Shown: one piece after another, positions 8,739 to 18,854 of the stretch
Layout: every line of letters begins with the position of its first letter
Position numbering within the stretch: position 1 is the stretch's first letter
Source of the DNA: Streptomyces sp. HM190
GTDB taxonomy: Bacteria; Actinomycetota; Actinomycetes; Streptomycetales; Streptomycetaceae
Reading direction: 5' to 3'
DNA: 64,000 bases
NCBI RefSeq assembly: GCF_009857135.1
Contig: NZ_CP047318.1
Coordinates: 6,510,001 to 6,574,000 of the forward strand
Program-made: the position numbers and the translations under genes
Notes under the pieces: model-generated
What the model was told of the DNA's origin: nothing
The model's database searches: none
Seen by the model: the letters and a program-made list of their open reading frames with translations, nothing else

Positions 8739-9626
8739 GTGAGTACCCTTGCGCACACCATGATGACCGCCGCCCGCTCCGCCGACTCCGGCCTCGCCGG
8801 ACCGGGCGAACTCGACCGCTACCCCTATGCCGAGCACCCCGGCGTCGACCGGGTCGGCTTCCCCTCCTGGGACGGCGCGGACCCCGAGCTGGGGCGCGTG
8901 GGCCGTCGTGCCGCCGGGAGCCGTGGACGCGGGCTCCACGGCCAACTCGTCCAGCAGCTCGGCCAGATGATCGTCTCCGGCGATCTCGGTGCCGACCGCC
9001 CGCTCGTCCCCGAGGAGATCGGCCAGCGGTTCGAGGTCTCCCGCACCGTAGTCCGTGAATCCCTCCGCGTACTGGAGGCGAAAGGGCTGGTCAGCGCCCG
9101 CCCGAACGTCGGCACGCGGGTCCGCCCGGTCAGCGACTGGAACCTGCTCGACCCGGACATCATCGAGTGGCGGGCCTTCGGCCCCCAGCGCGACGACCAG
9201 CGGCGTGAGCTGAGCGAGCTGCGCTGGACGATCGAGCCGCTCGCCGCCCGCCTCGCCGCCGGGCACGGCCGCGACGACGTCCAGCAGCGGCTCGGCGACA
9301 TGGTCGAGCTCATGGGTCACGCCATGGCCCAGGGCGACGCGCTGACCTTCTCGCGCGCGGACGCCGAGTTCCACTCGCTGCTCATCCAGCTCGCCGGCAA
9401 CCGCATGCTGGAGCACCTCTCCGGCATCGTCTCCGCGGCGCTCCAGGTCTCCGGCGCTCCCGCCACCGGCTGCGACCGGCCGAACGAGTCGACCCTCGTG
9501 CACCACGCCCGGATCGTCGACGCCCTCGCCGCGGGCGACGGAGGGGCGGCCGAGGCGGCCATGCGGCAGTTGCTGACGGTCCACCCCGAGGTCGAACGTG
9601 TGGTGCCGGCGCCGCGCGAGCACTGA
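8739..9626 (+). CDS. GntR-family transcriptional regulator, FadR subfamily
   Basis: A 295-residue protein: N-terminal extension of about 60 residues, winged helix-turn-helix at about 66-135 (LVPEEIGQRFEVSRTVVRES then LRVLEAKGLVSARPNVGTRV), and a helical FCD effector domain with the metal-binding pattern residues D, H and H expected in this subfamily (RADAEFHSLL, LVHHARIVDAL). FCD regulators usually sense carboxylic or sugar acids. The GTG at 8739 (VSTLAHTMM) follows AAAGGA; an ATG at 8760 is a weaker alternative. No catabolic operon is adjacent, so the target is unknown. Confidence 0.9.
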   Translation: MSTLAHTMMTAARSADSGLAGPGELDRYPYAEHPGVDRVGFPSWDGADPELGRVGRRAAGSRGRGLHGQLVQQLGQMIVSGDLGADRPLVPEEIGQRFEVSRTVVRESLRVLEAKGLVSARPNVGTRVRPVSDWNLLDPDIIEWRAFGPQRDDQRRELSELRWTIEPLAARLAAGHGRDDVQQRLGDMVELMGHAMAQGDALTFSRADAEFHSLLIQLAGNRMLEHLSGIVSAALQVSGAPATGCDRPNESTLVHHARIVDALAAGDGGAAEAAMRQLLTVHPEVERVVPAPREH

Positions 9627-10341
9627 GGGCACGCGGAGCGCGACAGGACGGACGCGGTCGCGGTGTGAGCCCTCGGCGGCCCCGGTCGGCCCGGCGAGCC
9701 GTGTGCCGCCGGACCCCGTCGGATCCTTCTGGGATTCGGCGGGGCCCGGCGGCACGACGGTCGCGTACCGCCGCCCGCAGGTGTCGGTGTCGGTGTGGTG
9801 TCAGTACCGGTGTCGATGTCGGACCGCCGTCCTCCGTCGGACGTGCCGCTCCCCGTCGGACGTACCGCTTCCCGTCGGAGCCCGGCTCCCGCCGTCCTCG
9901 ACCGCCGTCGGAGCCCAGGCGGCCTCGCCCCACGGTCCGGCCTTCATCCGCCCGGACCGGTCCCCCCGGTCACCCGCAAACGGGACCGTAACGTTCCGCA
10001 CCTGCGGCGGACCCCCACTGGCGAGTTCGATCGGGAATCGTGCGGGTAAACGACATATGAGCACCGGTCGTGGCCCCACCCGACCACCTCTGGTCATGTC
10101 TGACCGCTTTTGAGTGCTTACGGGGTGTGACTCGGGCCACGCAGATTGGGCGTAACGCTCGCGGGAACAACGCGATGACCTAAGAGGTGACAGCCGCGGA
10201 GGGAATACGGACGCCGTTCACGGCGCTGTGCATCTTCCCGGCCCCCGCCCGCACCGTCGGCCCATCCCCAAGCCGGTGGTCGGCTCCTGTCCGCAGTGGA
10301 CGGGGCCGGAAGCCGTTTTCCAACGTTCCGAGAGGTTGTTC
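9627..10341 (+). other. long intergenic region upstream of hrdB
   Basis: No convincing gene. 9780-9830 holds short GTGTCGGT repeats and 9830-9890 two to three imperfect copies of GTCGGACGTACCGCT. The last 250 bases must carry the hrdB promoters. A candidate sigma-R-type promoter is listed separately. Confidence 0.6.
10164..10189 (+). promoter_or_regulatory. candidate sigma-R-type promoter of hrdB (p2-like)
   Basis: GGAAC at 10164-10168, an 18-bp spacer, then GTG at 10187-10189, close to the sigma-R consensus GGAAY-N18-GTT. In S. coelicolor one of the two hrdB promoters is known to be used by the thiol-stress factor sigma-R; position and spacing here suit that role. The last base of the -10 deviates from consensus. 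Confidence 0.45.
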
Positions 10342-11880
10342 GTGTCGGCCAGCACATCCCGTACGCTCCCGCCGGAGATCGCCGAGTCCGTCTCTGTCAT
10401 GGCGCTCATTGAGCGGGGAAAGGCTGAGGGGCAGATCGCCGGCGACGACGTGCGTCGGGCCTTCGAAGCTGACCAGATCCCGGCCACTCAGTGGAAAAAC
10501 GTACTGCGCAGCCTCAACCAGATCCTCGAGGAAGAGGGTGTGACGCTGATGGTCAGTGCCGCGGAGCCAAAGCGCACCCGAAAGAGCGTCGCAGCGAAGA
10601 GTCCGGCCAAGCGCACCGCCACCAAGACGGTCGCGGCGAAGACGGTGACCACGAAGAAGGCCACCCCCGCCGCGCCGCCGGCGCCCGCGGTCGACTCCTC
10701 CGCAGAGGACGCCCCCGCCAAGAAGGCCGTCGCCAAGAAGGCGACCGCCAAGAAGGCGGCCCCCGCCAAGAAGACCGTCGCCGCCAAGAAGACGGCGGCG
10801 AAGAAGACCACCGCCAAGAAGGACGACGTCGAGCTGCTCGACGAGGAAGTCCTCGAGGAGACCCCCGGCGGCAAGCCCGGCGACGAGCCCGAGGGCACCG
10901 AGAGCGCGGGCTTCGTGCTCTCCGACGAGGACGAGGACGACGCCCCCGCCCAGCAGGTCGCCGCCGCCGGTGCCACCGCCGACCCCGTCAAGGACTACCT
11001 CAAGCAGATCGGCAAGGTCCCCCTCCTCAACGCCGAGCAGGAGGTCGAACTCGCCAAGCGCATCGAGGCCGGTCTGTTCGCCGAGGACAAGCTGTCCAAC
11101 GCCGACAAGCTCGCCCCCAAGCTCAAGCGTGAGCTGGAGATCATCGCCGAGGACGGCCGCCGCGCCAAGAACCACCTCCTGGAGGCCAACCTCCGACTGG
11201 TGGTCTCCCTGGCCAAGCGCTACACCGGCCGCGGCATGCTCTTCCTGGACCTCATCCAGGAGGGCAACCTCGGTCTGATCCGCGCCGTCGAGAAGTTCGA
11301 CTACACCAAGGGCTACAAGTTCTCCACGTACGCCACCTGGTGGATCCGTCAGGCGATCACCCGGGCGATGGCCGACCAGGCCCGCACCATCCGTATTCCG
11401 GTGCACATGGTCGAGGTCATCAACAAGCTCGCGCGCGTGCAGCGCCAGATGCTCCAGGACCTGGGCCGCGAACCCACCCCGGAGGAGCTGGCCAAGGAAC
11501 TCGACATGACCCCGGAGAAGGTCATCGAGGTCCAGAAGTACGGCCGCGAGCCGATCTCCCTGCACACCCCGCTGGGCGAGGACGGCGACAGCGAGTTCGG
11601 TGACCTCATCGAGGACTCCGAGGCCGTAGTCCCCGCCGACGCCGTCAGCTTCACGCTCCTCCAGGAGCAGCTGCACTCGGTCCTCGACACGCTCTCCGAG
11701 CGCGAGGCGGGCGTCGTCTCCATGCGCTTCGGTCTCACCGACGGTCAGCCGAAGACCCTCGACGAGATCGGCAAGGTGTACGGCGTCACCCGTGAGCGCA
11801 TTCGCCAGATCGAGTCGAAGACGATGTCGAAGCTGCGCCACCCGTCCCGCTCGCAGGTCCTGCGCGACTACCTCGACTGA
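10342..11880 (+). CDS. hrdB: principal RNA polymerase sigma factor HrdB (sigma-70 group 1)
   Basis: The essential vegetative sigma factor, 512 residues. It begins VSASTSRTLPPEIAESVSVM, the known HrdB start; GTG 10342 follows AGAGG at 10331-10335. Residues about 77-165 are a Lys/Ala-rich repetitive tract, a Streptomyces peculiarity, followed by an acidic segment. Region 1.2 starts near 214 (DPVKDYLKQIG), regions 2.1-2.4 include TYATWWIRQAITRAMADQA, region 3 follows, and region 4.2 (LDEIGKVYGVTRERIRQIE) recognises the -35 element. It directs housekeeping transcription, including most promoters in this window. Single gene with its own terminator. Confidence 0.99.
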   Translation: MSASTSRTLPPEIAESVSVMALIERGKAEGQIAGDDVRRAFEADQIPATQWKNVLRSLNQILEEEGVTLMVSAAEPKRTRKSVAAKSPAKRTATKTVAAKTVTTKKATPAAPPAPAVDSSAEDAPAKKAVAKKATAKKAAPAKKTVAAKKTAAKKTTAKKDDVELLDEEVLEETPGGKPGDEPEGTESAGFVLSDEDEDDAPAQQVAAAGATADPVKDYLKQIGKVPLLNAEQEVELAKRIEAGLFAEDKLSNADKLAPKLKRELEIIAEDGRRAKNHLLEANLRLVVSLAKRYTGRGMLFLDLIQEGNLGLIRAVEKFDYTKGYKFSTYATWWIRQAITRAMADQARTIRIPVHMVEVINKLARVQRQMLQDLGREPTPEELAKELDMTPEKVIEVQKYGREPISLHTPLGEDGDSEFGDLIEDSEAVVPADAVSFTLLQEQLHSVLDTLSEREAGVVSMRFGLTDGQPKTLDEIGKVYGVTRERIRQIESKTMSKLRHPSRSQVLRDYLD

Positions 11881-11922
11881 CCCCGTCGCGGCTCCGTCCG
11901 GGTGACGGTCCACGGCAGGCAT

Positions 11923-11958
11923 CGAAGGCCCGGTTCCCTCGAAGGAGCCGGGCCTTCG
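11923..11958 (+). terminator. hrdB terminator
   Basis: CGAAGGCCCGG (11923-11933) pairs perfectly with CCGGGCCTTCG (11948-11958) around a 14-nt loop, 42 bp after the hrdB stop. Confidence 0.85.
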
Positions 11959-12036
11959 GCGTGGGTGCGGCATGCGGGCGCCCGCCACGTGGATAACTCT
12001 GGGTGTGCAATCCATCTCCCCGAGTCAGGAGCGCGC

Positions 12037-12852
12037 ATGCGTCCCACCATCGCCCGACTGCTGGCCCTCGCGGCCACCACGGCCGTCATACCGCTGGCCG
12101 CACCTCCGACCGCGACCGCCGACGTCGTCATCGGCGGTCACCCCGTCGCGATCTCCCAGGCGCCCTGGACGGTGGCACTGTCCAGCCGTGACCGGTTCGG
12201 GGGTACGAGAGCCGGGCAGTTCTGCGGCGGCGTCGTGGTGGGCCCCTCCACGGTCATGACGGCGGCCCACTGCCTCAGCGAGGACGTGCTCGGAGGGCCG
12301 CCGGCGCGGCTCCCCGACCTGAAGGTCATCGCGGGCCGCGCCGATCTGCGGTCGAACGAGGGCACGGAGATCCCGGTGACCGACACCTGGGTCAATCCGC
12401 GGTACGACGCCTCCTCGAACGCGGGGGACTTCGCCCTGGTCACACTGGCGACGCCGCTCCCCGAGAGTTCCGTCCTGCCGTTGGCGGAAGCCGGCGATCC
12501 GGCGTACGAGGCCGACACGGCCGCGGCCGTCTACGGCTGGGGCGACACCACGGGCGCCGGGGACTACGCGCTGAGCCTGCGGGGCGCGTCGGTGCGGGTG
12601 CTGGCCGACTCGGTGTGCGAGAGGGCCTACCCGGGCGGAGCGGAGGGCCGGTACCAGGCCGAATCCATGGTGTGCGCGGGCGAGCTGACCGGCGGCCGGG
12701 ACGCCTGCCAGGGGGACAGCGGGGGACCGCTCGTCGCCCAGGGGAAGCTGATCGGCCTCGTGTCCTGGGGCAGCGGCTGCGGACTGGCCGGGAACCCGGG
12801 GGTGTACACCAGGGGCTCCTACGCGGCCCAGGTGCTGGCGGAGAGCCGCTGA
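12037..12852 (+). CDS. secreted trypsin-like serine protease (S1 family)
   Basis: A 271-residue precursor with a signal peptide (hydrophobic LLALAATTAVIPLAA, likely cleavage after PTATA at about 28) and mature N-terminus near VVIGGHPV. Catalytic triad: His78 in TAAHC, Asp131 in GDFALVTL, Ser228 in GDSGGPL; six cysteines can form the usual disulfides. The primary pocket residue lies in RDACQGDSGG (Asp223), giving trypsin-like Arg/Lys preference. CAGGAG at 12026-12031 is the ribosome binding site. Extracellular protein degradation. Monocistronic between two terminators. Confidence 0.96.
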   Translation: MRPTIARLLALAATTAVIPLAAPPTATADVVIGGHPVAISQAPWTVALSSRDRFGGTRAGQFCGGVVVGPSTVMTAAHCLSEDVLGGPPARLPDLKVIAGRADLRSNEGTEIPVTDTWVNPRYDASSNAGDFALVTLATPLPESSVLPLAEAGDPAYEADTAAAVYGWGDTTGAGDYALSLRGASVRVLADSVCERAYPGGAEGRYQAESMVCAGELTGGRDACQGDSGGPLVAQGKLIGLVSWGSGCGLAGNPGVYTRGSYAAQVLAESR

Positions 12853-12933
12853 GAGGTCGTCGAACGCCGTGCACCGGCGCTTCGGGCCCGTGCCTTCAGG
12901 CCCCGTACCCCGGCGCTTGACGCCGTACCCTCG

Positions 12934-12960
12934 GCGCGGCACCGTCACGGTGCCCCGCGC
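12934..12960 (+). terminator. terminator of the serine protease gene
   Basis: GGCACCG (12938-12944), loop TCA, CGGTGCC (12948-12954), extended by GCGC pairs across a 2-nt bulge. Confidence 0.6.
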
Positions 12961-12978
12961 GGGCCGCGGAACGAGAGC

Positions 12979-13013
12979 GGGCGACCACCCCGTGTGTGCG
13001 GGAGTGGCCGCCC
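12979..13013 (-). terminator. terminator of the DUF7455 gene
   Basis: GGGCGACCAC (12979-12988) pairs with GTGGCCGCCC (13004-13013) with one wobble; it lies downstream of the minus-strand gene ending at 13060. Confidence 0.5.
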
Positions 13014-13059
13014 GGTCACCGGCCTCGAGCCGGTGTCGGCTCGTCGTTGGTGCGAAGCG

Positions 13060-13290
13060 TCAGCGTTCGTCGGTTTCCGCGGTGGCGGGAACGGACGTCA
13101 GCCGCTCCGTCTCGTCCTGTATCTCCGCGGCGATCTTCTTGAGCTCAGGCTCGAACTTACGCCCGTGGTGGGCGCAGAACAGCAGCTCTCCACCGCTCAG
13201 GAGGACGACGCGCAGATAGGCCTGGGCGCCGCAGCGGTCGCATCGGTCAGCGGCCGTCAGCGGGGTCGCGGGGGTCAGAACAGTAGTCAC
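13060..13290 (-). CDS. small zinc-binding protein (DUF7455 type)
   Basis: A 76-residue protein with CDRC near residue 18 and FCAHHGRK near residue 40, a CxxC...CxxH arrangement that should bind one zinc, followed by a charged helix. It matches short conserved actinobacterial proteins annotated DUF7455, of unknown function. GTG 13290 follows AGAGG at a suitable distance. It is transcribed away from parE and has its own hairpin downstream. Position between the protease and topoisomerase IV is conserved in Streptomyces as far as I recall. Confidence 0.9.
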   Translation of the reverse strand: MTTVLTPATPLTAADRCDRCGAQAYLRVVLLSGGELLFCAHHGRKFEPELKKIAAEIQDETERLTSVPATAETDER

Positions 13291-13757
13291 GTCGCCTCTT
13301 CTCTAGCTCGACGAGCTGTCGTACCAGGGTCAACATCCAACCAGGCCGAAAACGTTCCCGCTCGCGGCTTTTCCTCGAAAAAATCTTTCCAGGCCGGCTG
13401 TCTGTTGCCGGTTGGCGGCGAATGAGCCGTAGTGCGTGTCTTCGTGTCGTACGGGTTCGCGCTGTCTGTCGGTGGTTCTGGAGGGTGCTCTCTCGGTTGT
13501 ACGGTCCTCCCGGCCGGGTTGCCGGTTGTTCAAGAGGACGTGCCCGGAGCCTAAATGGTTCATGCCTCGAAGGGAACGTGATATGTACTTCACCCCATCG
13601 AGGGATCGAACACGCATGCGAGACTGGACTACCCTGAGTTTCCAGCGAGGGTGGCGTTACAACGGCTCTACCAGGGCTCGGTACCCTCGGACCGGCAACA
13701 GAGCCGGGCCCCTTACCCAAAAGGGCCTCACCTGAAATTCAGCGAGGAGCGAACCGC
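13291..13757. other. divergent promoter region between DUF7455 gene and parE
   Basis: No gene is convincing here; the sequence is less GC-rich than its surroundings. It must hold the promoters of both divergent genes. A GGAAC-N19-GTT element on the minus strand (13332-13358) is listed separately. Confidence 0.5.
13332..13358 (-). promoter_or_regulatory. candidate sigma-R-type promoter for DUF7455 gene
   Basis: On the minus strand GGAAC, 19 bases, GTT, followed 42 bases later by the GTG start at 13290. This fits GGAAY-N18/19-GTT. A zinc-thiolate protein under thiol-stress control is plausible but unproven. Confidence 0.35.
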
Positions 13758-15881
<2,124 letters not shown>

Positions 15882-15886
15882 GCGCC

Positions 15887-15909
15887 GCGCCCGCCGCGTC
15901 GGCGGGCGC
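15887..15909 (+). terminator. parE terminator
   Basis: GCGCCCGCCG, loop CGT, CGGCGGGCGC: a perfect 10-bp stem starting 6 bp after the parE stop. Confidence 0.75.
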
Positions 15910-16006
15910 ACCGTCCCCGACCTGAGCCGGCCCCTGCTTCACCTGATGGGGTGAACAATCGCGAAGGGGATCGGCGAGGGTCGGCCCGGTCTGTCCATGC
16001 TTGGGC

Positions 16007-16531
16007 ATGCAGTCAAGTACCGGCCGGTCCCGTCGTCGCGCGGGTGGTTCCGAGAGCGCGGTCGAGGGGCGAGGGGCTCCCCCGGCGGACGCGCGGTTCG
16101 ATGATCCCTGGTACGACGCGCTGGCCTCCGGCTGGGGAGAGGCGGACGGCACGGGAGGAGTGCCGCCCGCTGTGCCGTCAGCCCGTGCGGAGGGCCGGGC
16201 CGCCGCCGACGTGTACGTGGAGGTGCAGCGCAGCGCCGCCTTCCAGGAGGTCCGTCGCCGGTACCGGAGATTCGTGATCCCGGGAGCCGCCGTCTTCTTC
16301 GGCTGGTACGTCGGATACGTGGTCGCGGCCACCACCGCGCCGGGCCTGATGGCGCGGCCCGTCGCGGGCGCGGTCAACGTGGCGATGCTGGCGGGGCTCG
16401 GACAGTTCCTCACGACGTTCCTGTTCACCTGGGCCTACGCGCGCCACGCGCGGCTGCGGCGGGACCGTGCGGCCCTGGATCTGCGGTGGGACACACAGGA
16501 GTTGACGCGCGGGATCGGGGGCGAGCGGTGA
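16007..16531 (+). CDS. DUF485 family membrane protein
   Basis: A 174-residue protein with a polar N-terminal third and two transmembrane segments (about 95-117 and 128-150), matching DUF485 (YjcH-like). Such proteins are cotranscribed with acetate/solute sodium symporters and probably act as an accessory subunit. Its stop overlaps the GTG of the symporter (GTGA at 16528-16531), implying translational coupling. The start is uncertain: ATG 16007 has no good ribosome binding site, TTG 16001 is the alternative. Confidence 0.85.
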   Translation: MQSSTGRSRRRAGGSESAVEGRGAPPADARFDDPWYDALASGWGEADGTGGVPPAVPSARAEGRAAADVYVEVQRSAAFQEVRRRYRRFVIPGAAVFFGWYVGYVVAATTAPGLMARPVAGAVNVAMLAGLGQFLTTFLFTWAYARHARLRRDRAALDLRWDTQELTRGIGGER

Positions 16532-18120
16532 CCGGGAACCATCAGACGCTGGCCCTGCTGCTGTTCAGCGTGTTCATCGCGATCACCCTGGGCATCACGA
16601 CCTGGGTCAGTCGCAACCGGCACGGTTCTGCGGAGGAGTTCTACGCCGGCGGGCGGCTGTTCTCGCCGATGGAGAACGGTTTTGCCATCGCGGGCGACTA
16701 CATGTCCGCCGCGTCCTTCCTCGGTATCTCCGGCCTCATCGCGCTCTTCGGGTACGACGGACTGCTGTACTCGGTGGGCTTCCTGGTGGCCTGGCTCGTG
16801 GTGCTGTTCCTGGTGGCCGAACTCGTACGCAACTGCGGACGGTTCACGCTCGCCGACGTCGTCGCGGCCCGGATGAGCCGGCGACCGGTCAGGATCGCGG
16901 CGGGCACCTCCTCGGTCACCGTGTCCGTGCTGTACCTGGTGGCGCAGATGGTGGGCGCGGGCACCCTCGTCGCGCTGCTGCTGGGCGGCGAGGGCGAGGC
17001 GGCACGGTCCTGGACCGTGATCGGCGTCGGCGCGCTCATGGTCGTCTACGTGTCGCTGGGCGGGATGCGGGCCACCACCTGGATCCAGATCGTGAAGGCG
17101 GTCCTGCTGATGGGCGGGGCGATCACGCTGACCGTGCTCGTCCTGATGCGGTTCCACGGCGACTTCGACCAGCTGCTGCGGACGGCCGCCGAGCGCAGCG
17201 GGCACGGGGCGGCCTTCCTCGCGCCGGGGTTGAAGTACGGCGGCGACTGGACCGCCCGCCTCGACTTCATCAGCCTCGGGCTCGCCCTGGTCCTGGGCAC
17301 GGCCGGGCTGCCGCACATCCTGTCCCGCTTCTACACGGTGCCGACCGCACGCGCCGCGCGCCGCTCGGTCGTGTGGTCGATCGGCCTCATCGGCGGCTTC
17401 TACCTGATGACGATCGTGCTGGGCTTCGGCGCGGCCGCGATCGTCGGCCCGGCGGCCGTTCGAGCCTCGAACGCGGCCGGCAACACGGCCGTTCCGCTCC
17501 TCGCGCTCGACCTGGGCGGCGGAGCGGGCTCCACCGGTGGAACAGTCCTGTTCGCGGTCGTCGCGGCCATCGCTTTCGCGACGATCCTCGCGGTCGTCGC
17601 CGGCATCACCCTCGCCTCGTCCGCCTCGGTCGCCCACGACCTCTACGCCTCACTGCGGCGCCGGCGCTCCCAGCCGTACAGCGAGGTGGCCGTGGCGCGT
17701 ACCGCCGCCGTCGGGATCGGGGCCGTCGCCATCGCGCTCGGGCTGCTCGCCCGCGACCTCAACGTTGCCTTCCTCGTCGGGCTGGCCTTCGCCGTCGCCG
17801 CCTCGGCCAACCTGCCCGTGCTGCTGTACTCCCTGTTCTGGCGCGGCTTCACCACCCGCGGCGCCGTGTGGTCCGTGTACGGCGGACTCGTCCCGGCGGT
17901 GGTGCTGGTGCTGCTGTCGCCGGTGGTGTCCGGCAGCCCCGAATCCCTGTTCCCCACCGTCGACTTCCAGTACTTCCCGCTGGAGAACCCGGGACTCGTC
18001 TCGGTTCCCCTGGGCTTCCTCGCCGGCTGGCTCGGCACGGTGACCTCCGCCGAACCGGCGGACGAGGCGAAGTACGCGGAGACCGAGGTGCGGTCACTGA
18101 CGGGCGCCGGGGCCGTCTGA
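16528..18120 (+). CDS. sodium/solute symporter (SSS family, acetate/monocarboxylate type)
   Basis: A 530-residue inner-membrane protein with about 13 hydrophobic segments. The family signature is present: EEFYAGGRLFSPMENG near residue 33, AGDYMSAASFLGISG, and GTAGLPHILSRFYTVP near 245-265, close to ActP and MctC that take up acetate, pyruvate or propionate with Na+ or H+. It is coupled to the DUF485 gene upstream. A DcuS/DcuR-like two-component system converges on it from the opposite strand, suggesting control by the transported carboxylate. Exact substrate not determinable. Confidence 0.93.
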   Translation: MTGNHQTLALLLFSVFIAITLGITTWVSRNRHGSAEEFYAGGRLFSPMENGFAIAGDYMSAASFLGISGLIALFGYDGLLYSVGFLVAWLVVLFLVAELVRNCGRFTLADVVAARMSRRPVRIAAGTSSVTVSVLYLVAQMVGAGTLVALLLGGEGEAARSWTVIGVGALMVVYVSLGGMRATTWIQIVKAVLLMGGAITLTVLVLMRFHGDFDQLLRTAAERSGHGAAFLAPGLKYGGDWTARLDFISLGLALVLGTAGLPHILSRFYTVPTARAARRSVVWSIGLIGGFYLMTIVLGFGAAAIVGPAAVRASNAAGNTAVPLLALDLGGGAGSTGGTVLFAVVAAIAFATILAVVAGITLASSASVAHDLYASLRRRRSQPYSEVAVARTAAVGIGAVAIALGLLARDLNVAFLVGLAFAVAASANLPVLLYSLFWRGFTTRGAVWSVYGGLVPAVVLVLLSPVVSGSPESLFPTVDFQYFPLENPGLVSVPLGFLAGWLGTVTSAEPADEAKYAETEVRSLTGAGAV

Positions 18121-18173
18121 CGGCCCTTCGGGGCGTCCGCCGGCGGTCTTCTCGGGCGCGTCCCCGGGTGGGT

Positions 18174-18854
18174 TCAGGGGCGGGTCGCCCACTCGTAGCG
18201 GTGCTCCGGGCGGCCCGCGTCGCCGTACTTGAGGGTCAGGCGGGCGCGTCCGGTGCGCTCCAGCAGCTTGAGATACCGCTGGGCGGTCTGACGGCTCAGA
18301 CCGGTCCGATCGGCGATCTCCTGGGCGGACAGCGGGCCCTCGGCGGTCATCAGGGCCCGGCGCACGACCTCGGTGGTGGTGGCGGAGTGCCCCTTCGGCA
18401 GGTCCGGCTCGCCGCCCGCCGAGAGCGCGCCGAAGATCCGGTCGACCTCCGCCTGCTCGGCCTCGCCACCACCGTCCAGGGTCCGCCGCAGCTCCGCGTA
18501 CGCCTCCAGCTTGGCCCGCAGCCCGGCGAACGCGAACGGCTTCACCAGGTACTGCAGGGCGCCCTGCCGCATCGCCGCCTGGACCGTCGAGACGTCACGC
18601 GCCGCCGTCACCATGATCACATCGGTCTGGTGGCCGCGCCGCCGCATCTCCTGGACGACCCTGAGACCCGTCTCGTCGGGGAGGTAGTGGTCCAGCAGGA
18701 CCAGGTCCACCCGGGGCAGCTTCTCCAACTGCTCCAGCGCGTCGGCCGCGTTGTGCGCCACGCCCGCCACCCGGAAGCCGGTGACCTTCTCCACGTAGGC
18801 GGCGTTCACCCGGGCGACCCGCAGGTCGTCGTCCACGACCAGGACCTCGATCAT
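18174..18854 (-). CDS. response regulator, CitB/DcuR type
   Basis: A 226-residue cytoplasmic regulator. The receiver domain (1-120) has acidic residues D8-D10, the phosphoacceptor Asp55 (LLDHYLPDETG) and the conserved Lys in LVKPF. The C-terminal part (TGLSRQTAQRYLKLLERTGR) is a helix-turn-helix of the CitB/DcuR/DpiA class, which controls uptake and use of C4-dicarboxylates or citrate. Its ATG overlaps the stop of the sensor kinase gene by 4 bp, so the two are one operon. The nearby symporter is a likely target. Confidence 0.95.
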   Translation of the reverse strand: MIEVLVVDDDLRVARVNAAYVEKVTGFRVAGVAHNAADALEQLEKLPRVDLVLLDHYLPDETGLRVVQEMRRRGHQTDVIMVTAARDVSTVQAAMRQGALQYLVKPFAFAGLRAKLEAYAELRRTLDGGGEAEQAEVDRIFGALSAGGEPDLPKGHSATTTEVVRRALMTAEGPLSAQEIADRTGLSRQTAQRYLKLLERTGRARLTLKYGDAGRPEHRYEWATRP

